Shown here: piece after piece, positions 9,765 through 19,327 of the stretch
Layout of the letters: every line of letters begins with the position of its first letter
How positions within the stretch are numbered: the first letter of the stretch is position 1
Source: Paraburkholderia sp. CNPSo 3272
GTDB lineage: Bacteria > Pseudomonadota > Gammaproteobacteria > Burkholderiales > Burkholderiaceae
Direction: 5' to 3'
DNA length: 64,000 nucleotides
NCBI RefSeq assembly: GCF_024206495.1
Contig: NZ_JAMBPQ010000022.1
Coordinates: 62,001-126,000, forward strand
The notes under the pieces: model-generated
What the model saw: only the letters and a program-made list of their open reading frames with translations
Told to the model about the DNA's origin: nothing
Databases searched by the model: none
Made by a program: the position numbers and the translations under genes

Positions 9765-10847
9765 ATGGACTACGTCGGCCGCCCTCACTTTCTGGTTCCG
9801 GAAACGCTTCTGAGGGAAGCGCCAAGCTCGCCGGCAGGCGCGCGTGAGACGACTGCCCGGTCCAGTCCTGCGCTAGCGCAGGCCCCCTCGGCTGGCGAAC
9901 CCTGCCTGCTGTCGCTCGTCGTGCCGTTCTATAACGAAGAGGAGATGATCGGGGCGTTCTTTAGCGCGGTCATTCCCGTGCTCGAAGCGATCGACGGAAC
10001 GCAGTTCGAAATCGTCTGCGTCAACGACGGCAGCCGCGACGAGACACTGCGCTTGCTAGTCGGCATGTCGCAGGAAGATGCTCGCATCCGTGTCATCGAC
10101 CTGACGCGCAATTTCGGCAAGGAAGCAGCGCTTTCGGCAGGCCTTGACGAGGCGCGCGGCACCATCGTGATCCCTTTCGACGCCGACCTGCAGGACCCGC
10201 CTAAAATCATTCCTTCGTTGGTAGAGAAATGGCGCGAAGGCTACGATGTGGTCGTCGCCAAACGCGTCAACCGACTCACTGACTCCTTCCTGAAGCGTCA
10301 GACCGCGGCCATCTTTTACCGGATCCACAATGCGGTGTGCGACACGAAGATCCCGGAAAACGTGGGTGATTTTCGCTTGATTACAAGGGAGGTCGTGGAC
10401 GCGCTCAAACTACTCCCCGAAACACGCCGCTTCATGAAGGGCCTGTTCGCCTGGGTAGGTTACCGGACTGCAGTTGTTGAATACGTACGCGAGCCTCGCG
10501 TTGCCGGCAGGTCGAAATTTTCGGGCTGGAAACTCTGGAACTTCGCTCTGGAAGGCTTTACCAGTTTCAGCACGCTGCCGCTTCGTGTATGGACTTACGT
10601 CGGAAGCTTCGTGGCGTTTGGCGCCATTCTATATGCGTCATTCCTTATCGTGCGGACCCTGATTCAAGGGGTCGCTGTACCAGGCTACGCCTCACTGATC
10701 TCGGCCGTGCTCTTGCTCGGCGGCGTTCAATTGATCGGAATAGGCGTACTTGGGGAATATATCGGCCGCATCTACTACGAATCGAAGAAGCGACCGGTCT
10801 ATCTGATCCGCAGCCGGTATCAATCTGCAGGCGCCAACGATGCTTGA
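9765..10847 (+). CDS. gtrB: Polyprenyl-phosphate glycosyltransferase (GtrB/ArnC-like GT2)
   Basis: 360 aa. The GT2 domain starts near residue 45 (LSLVVPFYNEEEMI) and includes FEIVCVNDGSRDET, the DADLQDPP metal/donor motif and the NVGDFRLITREV stretch typical of dolichol-phosphate-mannose synthase relatives. Two C-terminal membrane helices (about 270-340) end in IGVLGEYIGRIYYESKKRP, a strong signature of GtrB/YkoT/ArnC proteins. It would load a hexose or aminosugar from a nucleotide donor onto undecaprenyl phosphate on the cytoplasmic face. The stop overlaps the start of the GtrA-like gene by 8 nt, so the two are coupled. A GAGGTAACC site precedes the ATG. The sugar cannot be deduced. Confidence 0.88.
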   Translation: MDYVGRPHFLVPETLLREAPSSPAGARETTARSSPALAQAPSAGEPCLLSLVVPFYNEEEMIGAFFSAVIPVLEAIDGTQFEIVCVNDGSRDETLRLLVGMSQEDARIRVIDLTRNFGKEAALSAGLDEARGTIVIPFDADLQDPPKIIPSLVEKWREGYDVVVAKRVNRLTDSFLKRQTAAIFYRIHNAVCDTKIPENVGDFRLITREVVDALKLLPETRRFMKGLFAWVGYRTAVVEYVREPRVAGRSKFSGWKLWNFALEGFTSFSTLPLRVWTYVGSFVAFGAILYASFLIVRTLIQGVAVPGYASLISAVLLLGGVQLIGIGVLGEYIGRIYYESKKRPVYLIRSRYQSAGANDA

Positions 10848-11313
10848 TCTGCGCATGGCGAGAAGGTTTGCGCTCTATGCTGGCGTCGGCGCAATCGGGA
10901 CGGGTGCGCAGTACGCGATCCTGATTGCGATGGTTCGCTCCGGTTGCGCTTCGCCAGCCATCAGTTCGATGGCCGGGGCGGCCGTCGGCGCAGTCGTCAA
11001 TTACAGCCTCAACCGCCGGATCACGTTCAGAAGCAACACCAACCCCCTGTCGACCGCACCGAAGTTCGCCGTCATCGCCTTGCTCGGCGTAATGGCAAAT
11101 GGCGTGTGCATGAAGTTCTTCGCAACGATTCTTGGGGTGAACTATCTGATCGCGCAGATGCTAACGACCGCCCTCGTTCTAGGCATGACCTATCTGTTCA
11201 ACTCGGCGTGGACGTTCAATGAAGCGGGCCGCTTTTCCGGTACGTCCCGCAGTGCGTCTAAAACCACCCCGTTCAGCAAGATCCCGGCGCACGACGACGC
11301 ACCCTCTTCCTGA
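10840..11313 (+). CDS. gtrA: GtrA-like four-helix membrane protein (putative lipid-sugar flippase)
   Basis: 157 aa with four predicted membrane segments and the GtrA-family pattern: RFALYAGVGAIGTGAQY at the start, VNYSLNRRITF after the second helix and TYLFNSAWTF at the end. Family members are believed to flip undecaprenyl-phosphate-linked sugar to the periplasmic side for use by a GT-C transferase. The start ATG overlaps the GtrB stop by 8 nt. Together with the next large membrane transferase this forms a complete three-part Gtr-type module. Confidence 0.85.
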   Translation: MLDLRMARRFALYAGVGAIGTGAQYAILIAMVRSGCASPAISSMAGAAVGAVVNYSLNRRITFRSNTNPLSTAPKFAVIALLGVMANGVCMKFFATILGVNYLIAQMLTTALVLGMTYLFNSAWTFNEAGRFSGTSRSASKTTPFSKIPAHDDAPSS

Positions 11314-11583
11314 ACACTGCCCAACCATTGCATCGTCACTCGATCGAAAACGGCGTTGTCCAACGCACAGAGGGATTGGGCGTTCACCAGATACATTCGT
11401 CGCGTAGCTACACGGACGCACGCAAGCCGTCCGGACCCTTCAAGTAATGGCCGGAACGACGTCGAACGAGGAACGATACCTCGACGGATATTTGGCGTTA
11501 AGGGCTCATTTTGCAGTTCGGACCGCAGGGCCGTTAGCTCCCTCGTCTATTGATCTTCTGGCCGCGAGCGCGGAGGTGCTTTC
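11314..11583. other. 270-bp intergenic gap inside the Gtr module
   Basis: No convincing coding region was found. The stretch is mixed in composition and contains only short out-of-context open frames. It separates the GtrA-like gene from the GT-C gene, so the latter may have its own promoter, although no clear -35/-10 pair is visible. Confidence 0.4.
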
Positions 11584-13350
11584 ATGACAATAAAATGGCC
11601 GCCGGGGAATGTTCATCTCGTCCTTTCCTGGATCGTCATTGGCATACTCGGGATCGTAGAAGGAATTTACGGTCGGACGCAGTATTACGGCGACTGGATC
11701 TCCTATCTCAATGTCAGCTGGGCCGTCACGCACGTCGACTGGCGAGAGATCTTCAACCCTTTCTGGAACCCCGGCTATCCCGCCGTAGTTGCCGGAGCGC
11801 GGGCGTTGGCCGCGCCGACTCCGGAGGGGGAATGGTATGCGATCACGGTCGCAAACTGGCTCATCTACCTGATCGCTTACGCGTCCTGGCGTGGTCTGAT
11901 CCGCAATGCCCTCGCGCTGTATTGGCCTGGTTCGCTTGCGCTGATCCAGCATCCCTTTACGATCTGGATCGGAGTTTGCATTTTTCTAGGTGCCTGCCTC
12001 GGGCTCGACACTGTTTCGGCCGTGTGTCCGGACATGCTCGTAACCACAGGTTTCCTTCTTGGTTCGAGTCTACTTCTCGCGCTGATCCGTCGTGGAGACC
12101 TTTTGTCAGCGTCCTTGCTCGGTCTGGTTCTTGGTATCGGTGTCTGGGTAAAGGGCGTATTCACTCCGTTCGCTTGTCTGTTTCTTTTCACGCTCCTTGT
12201 CTATTGCTGCGCGCGAGGCCGCCTGTGGCGACCCTTCGGTGTGGTTGCGGGCGTTTTCGGTCTTTTCTTTGCCACCTATATCGCAGGGATCTCCTGGTCC
12301 TATGGCGAATTTACGCTTGGCGCCTCCGGTGCCTTGAATGTCCCGTGGCATGTCAACGAGCTGCCTCATCTGACTAATTGGCAAGGTGGACCAGAGCAGT
12401 TCGGCCGGCCGATCCACCCGACCAGTCAACTCGTAGCGGGCCTGCCAGCTTTCGGCTTTGCAACACCTTTCCATACGACTTACCCTCCCTATAACGACAT
12501 CGCATACTGGTACCAGGGCTTTCGATCATTCTTCAGTCTGAAGCTGGAAGTCATCGCGATGGGCCGATCGCTGTGGAGCTTGCAGCAGATACTCCGGCAA
12601 CATCCGAGCGTACTTGCCGTGGTCGCGGCTTTCGCGCTCTGCCTCGCAAGGCGGTCGTGGCGAGCGTCACTCCTCAATGCAATGACCCGAATGTGGCCAT
12701 TGCTGTTGCCGGCTGTCGCAGGCTTTGGCACATATTTTCTCGTTCACGTCGAAGACCGCTATCTCAGTGCGTTTGTGATGGTCATGGCGCTTCTGTCCTG
12801 TGCGCCGTTAATGGACCTGAAGCTACCTTCGCGTCGCCAGCTCACTACCGCTCTCGTCATCATCTATGGTGCGGGCGCCCTCGGCGAACTTGTGCTGACC
12901 GATGGGCCTTCGTTCAATGCGGCGTTTCGCCGTGCGGACTTTCACGACGACCCGCGATGGCAGATTGCGAACGCGCTGGCGGCCTCAGGGCTACAACCGG
13001 GCGACGCAGTGGCCGTCATCCGGGACAGCGCTCCTGCCGTCAGGGTCAGTTGGGCCTATGTTTCGCGCCTGCGCATCGTCGCCGAGTTCGGCGCTCTACC
13101 GTACCGTATCGAACCGGAAGACCGTAATCGCTTCGATCGTAAGGACGAAGCCCTCTGGCCGGATTACAGTGAAATGTTTTGGATGCAACTTACGCCGCAA
13201 CAGCGTGAGCAGGTGATGAACGCGTTTTCTCGAAGCGGAGCGCGAGCAGTCGTGTCGCTTTCGATGCCGAAAACGCCGTCCGATCCTGGCTGGGTACCGC
13301 TAAAGGGAACGACGGCCTGGCTTTACACGTTTTCCCATGTCGGCAAATAG
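11584..13350 (+). CDS. GT-C fold membrane glycosyltransferase
   Basis: 588 aa with about ten hydrophobic segments spread over residues 10-430, followed by a soluble C-terminal part of about 150 residues. The first periplasmic loop after helix 1 contains GDWISY, equivalent to the acidic loop of ArnT/PMT/GtrC-like enzymes that use polyprenyl-phosphate sugars, followed by NPFWNPGYPAVV. It probably moves the sugar made by the GtrB-like enzyme to an acceptor on the outer face of the inner membrane. The acceptor is unknown: an exopolysaccharide repeat, lipid A/O-antigen, or the peptide made by the neighbouring synthase. Codon use is less GC-biased here than in the synthetase genes. Confidence 0.75.
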   Translation: MTIKWPPGNVHLVLSWIVIGILGIVEGIYGRTQYYGDWISYLNVSWAVTHVDWREIFNPFWNPGYPAVVAGARALAAPTPEGEWYAITVANWLIYLIAYASWRGLIRNALALYWPGSLALIQHPFTIWIGVCIFLGACLGLDTVSAVCPDMLVTTGFLLGSSLLLALIRRGDLLSASLLGLVLGIGVWVKGVFTPFACLFLFTLLVYCCARGRLWRPFGVVAGVFGLFFATYIAGISWSYGEFTLGASGALNVPWHVNELPHLTNWQGGPEQFGRPIHPTSQLVAGLPAFGFATPFHTTYPPYNDIAYWYQGFRSFFSLKLEVIAMGRSLWSLQQILRQHPSVLAVVAAFALCLARRSWRASLLNAMTRMWPLLLPAVAGFGTYFLVHVEDRYLSAFVMVMALLSCAPLMDLKLPSRRQLTTALVIIYGAGALGELVLTDGPSFNAAFRRADFHDDPRWQIANALAASGLQPGDAVAVIRDSAPAVRVSWAYVSRLRIVAEFGALPYRIEPEDRNRFDRKDEALWPDYSEMFWMQLTPQQREQVMNAFSRSGARAVVSLSMPKTPSDPGWVPLKGTTAWLYTFSHVGK

Positions 13351-13366
13351 ATCTTTGGCCGTAGCA

Positions 13367-13385
13367 GGCCCGCTGAAAGCGGGCC
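13367..13385. terminator. Hairpin between convergent genes
   Basis: An 8-bp perfect stem, GGCCCGCT and AGCGGGCC with a GAA loop, sits between the stops of the GT-C gene and the convergent glycosyltransferase gene. There is no clear T-run, so it is only a probable bidirectional terminator. Confidence 0.5.
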
Positions 13386-13427
13386 GCAGCCTTGCGCCCC
13401 GCGCCTTACCGAGCACGAACCACCGAC

Positions 13428-14504
13428 TCAGCCGATTCGCTCCACCAGTTCTCTCCAGCTAGCGAGTATGGGCTCGCGCGCAAAAGTGCGGAGATGCGCG
13501 CGCGCTTGGGAAATTCGCCGACTACGCTCCTCGCCAGACAGTTCGGCTAGCAAACGCATACCATACGCGATGGATTCCCGGGCTAGCGGATCAGCGCACA
13601 GCATTGCGTCTCCCCCCACTTCCGTGAGGATACTCGCGCGGGAAACCAGACACGGCAAGTCATACTCGATCGCCTCTATCACTGGCATTCCGAACCCCTC
13701 CAGCAGACTCATCAGCACAAAGCCGGATGCGTTGCGGTAGAGCCAACGAAGTTCGTCATCCTGCGTATATCCCGGCATCACGACACCGGCAGATTGCCTC
13801 GCGAGTTCAATAGCGACCTCGGCACCAGGCTCGCGCCCGCCGACAATGACATACTGCCACCCCTTCTCCACAAGCCCGCTTGCCGAGAACGCCTCGATAC
13901 AACGGGCCTGATTCTTACGGTTTCCGATACTCCCCACTGTCAAAAGAAAACGGGGCGAAACGCCCTTCACCGGACGCCCTTCCCCCTCCTTGACTCCCAA
14001 ACGGGTTGGAATATAGATGACGGTCGACGAGGCAAAGTCATCACCATACAGCTCGTGAAATTCCTTCTGAGAGGTCTTGCTGACAAATACCATGTGAGGC
14101 TTCACCTTGCGGATCTGGTCATAAGCCCGAAGGTATAAATCCTCCACACCCGGCGCGAAATATTGGGGGTGCGTGATCGGCCCCACATCGTGGCAAAGCA
14201 CGACGTCCTGCGCTTCCAGACGATGGCGAACGACGCTTAACGGATCGAGATGTAGTGTAGGACGTGGATCGCGGATGACCGGCAAAAGTGAAACCAACGG
14301 CGAGCTATTTACCCTTGCAATGGTTTCCTCGTGGGTCAGCCTGCCCGCGATACGGCGCATCAGATCATTTCTTGGAAATTCGTGGAATCGTCCATAGTGG
14401 ATACTCGCGACCCTGCTGCCAAGCGTCGAGATAATATCTCTGCCCAGAAATAGTTTGCCGGTTCGATCATTGAGCGCCAATGAGAAGTCGACATCTATAG
14501 ACAT
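13428..14504 (-). CDS. Glycosyltransferase family 4 (EPS operon, last gene)
   Basis: 358 aa. The C-terminal half carries the GT4 features: PRFLLTVGSIGNRKNQ opening the donor-binding domain and the EX7E-type segment FVLMSLLEGFGMPVIEAIEYDLP. The N-terminal acceptor domain has few recognisable motifs. A G-rich site (GGGGGG) lies about 9 nt upstream of the ATG. It is the promoter-distal end of the polysaccharide operon that begins at 28976, about 33 nt downstream of another GT4 gene. It should add one sugar to the lipid-linked repeat unit in the cytoplasm; donor and linkage cannot be read from sequence. Confidence 0.85.
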   Translation of the reverse strand: MSIDVDFSLALNDRTGKLFLGRDIISTLGSRVASIHYGRFHEFPRNDLMRRIAGRLTHEETIARVNSSPLVSLLPVIRDPRPTLHLDPLSVVRHRLEAQDVVLCHDVGPITHPQYFAPGVEDLYLRAYDQIRKVKPHMVFVSKTSQKEFHELYGDDFASSTVIYIPTRLGVKEGEGRPVKGVSPRFLLTVGSIGNRKNQARCIEAFSASGLVEKGWQYVIVGGREPGAEVAIELARQSAGVVMPGYTQDDELRWLYRNASGFVLMSLLEGFGMPVIEAIEYDLPCLVSRASILTEVGGDAMLCADPLARESIAYGMRLLAELSGEERSRRISQARAHLRTFAREPILASWRELVERIG

Positions 14505-14537
14505 TGCTTGCCCCCCAAATCGCTTTCTTTCGTGAAA

Positions 14538-15644
14538 TCAGCCGGTCACGGCTTTCACTGTCTCGAACAAGTCGCACGCCGCGCGCTTCCACGTGAAACC
14601 GCCCGCCTGGCGGCGCCCGGCGGATACCAAGGATTGCCGGACTGCTTCGTCGTCGAGCACAGAGAGAATATTCATTCGCCACGCATCTGGGCTATGAGGG
14701 TCGGCATAAAGCGCAGCGTTTCCGCAAACTTCCGGAAGCGCGCCGAAAGGTGCGGCCACTACGGGACAGCCGAGCGCCATCGCTTCCAGCGGCGGCAAGC
14801 CAAACCCTTCGGTTAGCGAGGGAAATGCGAGCGCGCCGGCACTAGTCAACAGTCCGACGAGCTCCGCATCGGTAATCCGCCCCGTAAATCGAACGTTGGG
14901 CGGCACGTCATGTCCGAGACTCTCGAAATCAGCTCGCGTCGCGCCGCCGAACAGCACGAGAGGGACGTGTCTCAGCTGTTCGCCCGCGAAAGCCTTGAGC
15001 AGTACGCCAATGTTCTTGTGCTTCTGGGTGTTCGCGAGCGCAACAACATAGCGCTTCGGATCGAGGCCCAACACCGCAATTCGCCTATCGTCCGGTCGGA
15101 TTTGCAAGACGTGATCGCAGCCGTTGTGCACGACAACAATCTTGTCGGCGCGCGCAACGCCATAGTGCACGAGTTCTCTTTTGGAATACTCAGAAACGGT
15201 GAAGATGATCTTGTGCCGCTTCCCGATAAAAAAGAACAGAAATTTGTACCAGAGCCGAAAAGACAGGGAGTACGATTCGGGCGCGGAATAGACTTGAGCA
15301 TCGTGTATCAGCGTCGCCGAATTGCGATGAAGCAGCGGTCCGAGATTGCAGAGATTCAGAATGAAACCCTTTCTGCTCGCTAAGGGTAGATAAAACTGTT
15401 CCCACGCGATCTTGTGCATCCTGCGGGCCCACGGGCTCTCGCGAACGCAGGAAATATGGCGATAGGCCGGCACCTGCACGCCATCTCTGGCGACGACAGC
15501 GTAATCCATGCCATTTGCGGCTTGCCCGGCGATCAAGGCGTCGGTCGCTGCGATGAGCTCCTCGGCCACTTTGTGTACGCCCGTCGGCCCTGCCCCGAAG
15601 AACTTGCCGTTGAACGCTATCGTTTTCGACGCGATCCTTTTCAT
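14538..15644 (-). CDS. Glycosyltransferase family 4
   Basis: 368 aa from the ATG at 15644, preferred over a GTG 36 nt further upstream because GGGA precedes it and the family motif FNGKFFGAGPTGVHKVAEEL lies just after it. The donor domain shows KRYVVALANTQKHKNIGVLLKAF and FPSLTEGFGLPPLEAMALGCPVV, the family EX7E segment. The N-terminal start strongly resembles that of the GT4 at 21990-23096 (INGRFLGRRATGVDRFAFE), so the two may be paralogues. Role: assembly of the exopolysaccharide repeat. Confidence 0.88.
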   Translation of the reverse strand: MKRIASKTIAFNGKFFGAGPTGVHKVAEELIAATDALIAGQAANGMDYAVVARDGVQVPAYRHISCVRESPWARRMHKIAWEQFYLPLASRKGFILNLCNLGPLLHRNSATLIHDAQVYSAPESYSLSFRLWYKFLFFFIGKRHKIIFTVSEYSKRELVHYGVARADKIVVVHNGCDHVLQIRPDDRRIAVLGLDPKRYVVALANTQKHKNIGVLLKAFAGEQLRHVPLVLFGGATRADFESLGHDVPPNVRFTGRITDAELVGLLTSAGALAFPSLTEGFGLPPLEAMALGCPVVAAPFGALPEVCGNAALYADPHSPDAWRMNILSVLDDEAVRQSLVSAGRRQAGGFTWKRAACDLFETVKAVTG

Positions 15645-15926
15645 ACCATTCCCGTGCACGCAAGCGTCAGTCTTTCTCACATGAAGTCCCGCTGGCCCGT
15701 CGGACTATTGCTAGAACGGCCGCCGCGAGTCCTTCAGCGAGGCCGCTGCCGGCGTTACGCGCGGCAACGCACCTCCAGCCGGTATGCTATCGGCACAGCG
15801 AGCGCGGCACTGCTGGCTACCGCACGCTCGCTGCGCAGGCCCGCGCCGGCGATCATATGATGTCGAAGCCAATTCACACCCCCTGCCCCGCCTCGATCTT
15901 GCAACAGGTAATTCCTGCACATCGGC

Positions 15927-17021
15927 TCATATAGGGGTATCAGCCGCCGTACTCTCGAGAATCGGTTTGACTGCGGAGCGGCCAAACCGGGAGACGAAAA
16001 AAGCTCGCAGGGGCGTATCGACGAAACGCATGATGAGGTAGCTGCCCAGCAGGATCAGCGGGACGAACAGGGCGGCCTCGAGAAGCGGATCCTTCCGGTG
16101 CATCAACTCCTGATAAATTCCATTGAGCCAGACAAATAGCGGGTAATGCAACGCGTACACCGGATAGGACAGTTCGCCCAATACGAGTGCGGCGGTCCGC
16201 ACCGGCCCCGCTAGCGCAAACGAGGACCCGCCGAGGATCAGCAACGGCATCACCGCGGCAGCCCACAGCCACTGTACGAAGAAAGGGACCTGACCATTCC
16301 ATCCCATGATCACGAGGGTCGCGACGGATGCCGGCAGGAAAAGTGATTTCCAGATCTTCAACGAGAGCAACCCGAACTTCACATCCGTGTGATAAAGCAG
16401 GACGCCCAGATAGTAGGCGCCAAATACGCGCGGGAAGCCGGAGAGGAAAGTCTGCGGCGTGTCACCTCCCATTCCGAACACCGCGGTAAGCGCATAGCCG
16501 GTGAACGCCACGACGAGTGCGAACTTCATTGCGTCGAACCGGCGCGTGAGCATCCAGAAGAGATTGACGACGAGTTCGAGAAATAGCGTGTATTCGGGGC
16601 CGTTAAGCGGGAACACCTGCGGCCCGCCAATTGCGTGGGGAGCACCAAACGTCGGGATACACGAAAGACCGAAGAGCGTGGCGGCCGCAAGCCAACCCGG
16701 ATGAATGTCGGCGTCATGAAGCAGAACCAGCCTCGCCGCCAGATACGATGCACTCAACAGGGTTCCGATGCCTATCATCGGCATCAGCCGGATGAGTCTG
16801 ATACGCGCGAAGAGCGCGCCGCCCATCCCTCTTTCGAATCGGCCGCGGTAGGCCACACACAGGACGTAACCCGAGAGACCGAAAAAGAAGTCGACAGCAA
16901 TGCCCGCGTTGGGCGCCAACCAGGGAATCCCAAGCCAGTGATTGAGATGAAAGAGCAGGACCGATATGGCTGCAACGCCGCGCAGGCAATCGGGCACCGC
17001 CAAATGGGAATGTTTGTTCAT
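15927..17021 (-). CDS. Acyltransferase family 3 (OafA-like), polysaccharide O-acylation
   Basis: 364 aa with about ten membrane helices. The N-terminus has the family pattern CLRGVAAISVLLFHL with the conserved RG and His, and later FFFGLSGYVLC. It lacks a C-terminal SGNH domain, so it is the short form. Such enzymes move acetyl or other acyl groups to sugars of surface glycans. It sits between a GT4 and a GT2 gene in the exopolysaccharide operon, which makes decoration of the repeat unit likely. The downstream gap to the next GT4 is about 280 bp with no gene seen. Confidence 0.85.
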   Translation of the reverse strand: MNKHSHLAVPDCLRGVAAISVLLFHLNHWLGIPWLAPNAGIAVDFFFGLSGYVLCVAYRGRFERGMGGALFARIRLIRLMPMIGIGTLLSASYLAARLVLLHDADIHPGWLAAATLFGLSCIPTFGAPHAIGGPQVFPLNGPEYTLFLELVVNLFWMLTRRFDAMKFALVVAFTGYALTAVFGMGGDTPQTFLSGFPRVFGAYYLGVLLYHTDVKFGLLSLKIWKSLFLPASVATLVIMGWNGQVPFFVQWLWAAAVMPLLILGGSSFALAGPVRTAALVLGELSYPVYALHYPLFVWLNGIYQELMHRKDPLLEAALFVPLILLGSYLIMRFVDTPLRAFFVSRFGRSAVKPILESTAADTPI

Positions 17022-17040
17022 CGCAGTCGCCCGGCAGTTT

Positions 17041-17937
17041 CTATAGAGTCTCGGGTCGCTCAGGCGTCAGCCTTCCTCGCAAAAAGTCCCATAAGCCGAT
17101 CAAATTGCCTATTAGACGTCCGCGCCGGTCGATCCACGGCTCCGGCGCAACGCTTCGAACAATATTGCTCGCGACGTTGCGCACGACGTGATCGAGTGCG
17201 GGACGCAAAGGCATTGTTTTCTTTTTCACCAGGTAGAGCGGATTGATAACCTGCGAATAGCCGAGTTTGCATCCGGACACCCGGCCGCGCTTGATGCCCA
17301 GGTGCACGCCAAGCGCCGTATTGATTCGGACGACCAGCCCACCGCGATTCCAGATCTGTCCTCCGAAGTCGCGATCCTCCTGCCAGCCATAAAGGACGAG
17401 GCGCTCGTCAAAGCGAAGGCCAGCGATGCTGCTGGCCCGGAACGCCATATTGCATCCGTAGGGACCGCCTGTCGGCGTCACGACCAGGGCTTCCGGAAGT
17501 TCGCCGATCCTGGTCACCATGGTTCGCCCCTCCTCAAAGGAGTAACCCGGCCCATGGATGCCGTCGGCGATGACTGTCCCGGTAACACAGGCAATGGCGG
17601 GATCCCTGTCCAGCGCTTTCAACACTTCCGAAATCCACGCGCCATGCATCAGAAAGTCGTCGTCCAGGAAAATCACGACGTCGACGTCGTCGGGCACGTG
17701 GTTCAAGGCATGATTGCGTTGCGCGGTGAGCCCAGGCTTCCCTTTAAGCACGACCAATCCGGGCTGGACCGCCAGATCGCCAACGTCCTCGTCGGTTACG
17801 CACGACACGATAATCAGATCGGGCCTTACCGTTTGCAGATCGACGAAGGCGACAACGTGTTTAAGAATCTCCGCGCGGCCACGCGTGGCGAAGATCAGGC
17901 AGATTCGCGGTTCTTCGTTTAAGGAAGGCTGGCTCAT
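17041..17937 (-). CDS. Glycosyltransferase family 2
   Basis: 298 aa from the ATG at 17937, chosen for the AAGGTG site about 8 nt upstream; a longer form beginning at 17979 is possible. The GT-A fold is visible as ICLIFATRGRAEIL, VVIFLDDDFLMH (DDD metal-binding motif) and YGWQEDRDFGGQIW, an ED-type acceptor motif. The C-terminus has basic stretches but no membrane helices. It follows the flippase gene in the operon and should act on the lipid-linked repeat in the cytoplasm. Confidence 0.87.
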   Translation of the reverse strand: MSQPSLNEEPRICLIFATRGRAEILKHVVAFVDLQTVRPDLIIVSCVTDEDVGDLAVQPGLVVLKGKPGLTAQRNHALNHVPDDVDVVIFLDDDFLMHGAWISEVLKALDRDPAIACVTGTVIADGIHGPGYSFEEGRTMVTRIGELPEALVVTPTGGPYGCNMAFRASSIAGLRFDERLVLYGWQEDRDFGGQIWNRGGLVVRINTALGVHLGIKRGRVSGCKLGYSQVINPLYLVKKKTMPLRPALDHVVRNVASNIVRSVAPEPWIDRRGRLIGNLIGLWDFLRGRLTPERPETL

Positions 17938-18028
17938 TTGCGTCACCTTGGTTATTCGTGAACTGACGCTCGAATCCATCAGGCGCCTCGTCGATCATTG
18001 CAGGAGGTCTTGCGCACCGTAGCCGCCG

Positions 18029-19327
18029 TTACTCGAGCCATCTGCTGAATCTCGCCTGCCACGAGACCCCTTCCCCGATTCCAAAAATATCGCGGATCAG
18101 TCCGGCTCGCCAGGTGCCGACGACCAGCATAAGCAGCAAGGAACCCTCCGCCAGCAAACGCGCCAACACCATGCCTGTCGCGCCCCAGTTGCCGGCAAGG
18201 GGAATGGCCGCGGCCAGATTCACCAGCGCGGCAGTTACACCGCTCAAGGCAAGCAGTTTCTCGAGTTTGCGCGGAATCAGGAAATACATGCCCAATACCC
18301 GCGTGCAAACGGCGAGTGGCATCACGAGCACCATGATTTTCAGAATGGGCACCGCGTGGGCGAATTCCGCCCCAAACAGGAGCGGTACGAGCCAATCGGC
18401 AAGCGATTTCGTGATGATCACCCCGGCTATCGCTCCGAGGAGAAAGATCGCAAATGTCCGTCGAGCAATCAGATTAGCTCGCGCCTCATTACGGGTAACC
18501 AGATACATGACCTTGGGCGCCACAATCTGGCTCGCGGGCGCCATGATGCTCAGCCCGGCGGAAACCAGGCGCTCCGACAGACCGAAGGCACTTACCTCCG
18601 CAGGCGAGGCCAACAGCGACAATATATAGGTGGACGCTACGAGCACCAGGACCGCCGTCCCACTGTAGATAAAGATCGTGGCCGATCGCTTGATCAAATT
18701 GATGGCCGCCCGCACAGACGCAATCACTCCGGTGTATTCCTTTCGAACAAGCCAATAGGCCAGTATGGTCTGGGCCAGATTGGAAGCGAAAATCACCGGG
18801 AAAACGCGGTCGATGTCAGCCGGTTTTCGAATGAAGGAAAACAGCAGAGTAAGCGAAAGGAGGAGCCCCAGCATTTCGATCATCACACTCGTTCTCGGGC
18901 GTCCCGTGCTGGTGAAATACCAGCCCAGATTGAAAGCGTTCAGCAGACCCCCGACAACGACAAAAAAGCTCACCCCGGGAACGCCGGAAATGATTTGCGA
19001 CCTGCAAGCCGCAATCGCGCCCAGGATCAAGCCCGGCACACACAGCAGCAGCCGGGCCGTGAACTGATCCCGAAAAATGGAATCGCGTTCACTCATGTGT
19101 TCGGTATGGACGATATCCCGTCCCCCGATGGTGGAAAAGCCGAAATCGACGCACAGCCAGATCGTGCTGGACAGCGACATCCCCGCTAGCACCACGGCGT
19201 AGCCGCTGGAACCCAGCACTCTTCCGTAATAAGGAACCAGGATGAGTGGATAGATGTAGCGCACCACGTAAGAGAAATAAACCGCCAGTAATTCGAATTT
19301 TGAAAACGACGCGTGAACTTTATTCAT
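18029..19327 (-). CDS. wzx: Wzx-type polysaccharide flippase
   Basis: 432 aa from the ATG at 19327, with a GGGGGG ribosome site; the start overlaps the end of the upstream polymerase gene by 8 nt, so the two are coupled. About twelve hydrophobic segments cover the whole protein, beginning VYFSYVVRYIYPLILVPYYGRVLG, a pattern typical of the PST/MOP superfamily. It would move the undecaprenyl-linked repeat unit to the periplasm for polymerisation. The pairing with a Wzy-like gene and with Wza and Wzc supports a Wzx/Wzy-dependent pathway. Confidence 0.88.
   Translation of the reverse strand: MNKVHASFSKFELLAVYFSYVVRYIYPLILVPYYGRVLGSSGYAVVLAGMSLSSTIWLCVDFGFSTIGGRDIVHTEHMSERDSIFRDQFTARLLLCVPGLILGAIAACRSQIISGVPGVSFFVVVGGLLNAFNLGWYFTSTGRPRTSVMIEMLGLLLSLTLLFSFIRKPADIDRVFPVIFASNLAQTILAYWLVRKEYTGVIASVRAAINLIKRSATIFIYSGTAVLVLVASTYILSLLASPAEVSAFGLSERLVSAGLSIMAPASQIVAPKVMYLVTRNEARANLIARRTFAIFLLGAIAGVIITKSLADWLVPLLFGAEFAHAVPILKIMVLVMPLAVCTRVLGMYFLIPRKLEKLLALSGVTAALVNLAAAIPLAGNWGATGMVLARLLAEGSLLLMLVVGTWRAGLIRDIFGIGEGVSWQARFSRWLE

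Noticed and set aside
11550..12377. Plus-strand frame overlapping the GT-C gene in another frame
   Set aside because: Cys/Arg/His-rich translation without helices, while the overlapping 588-aa frame shows GT-C topology.
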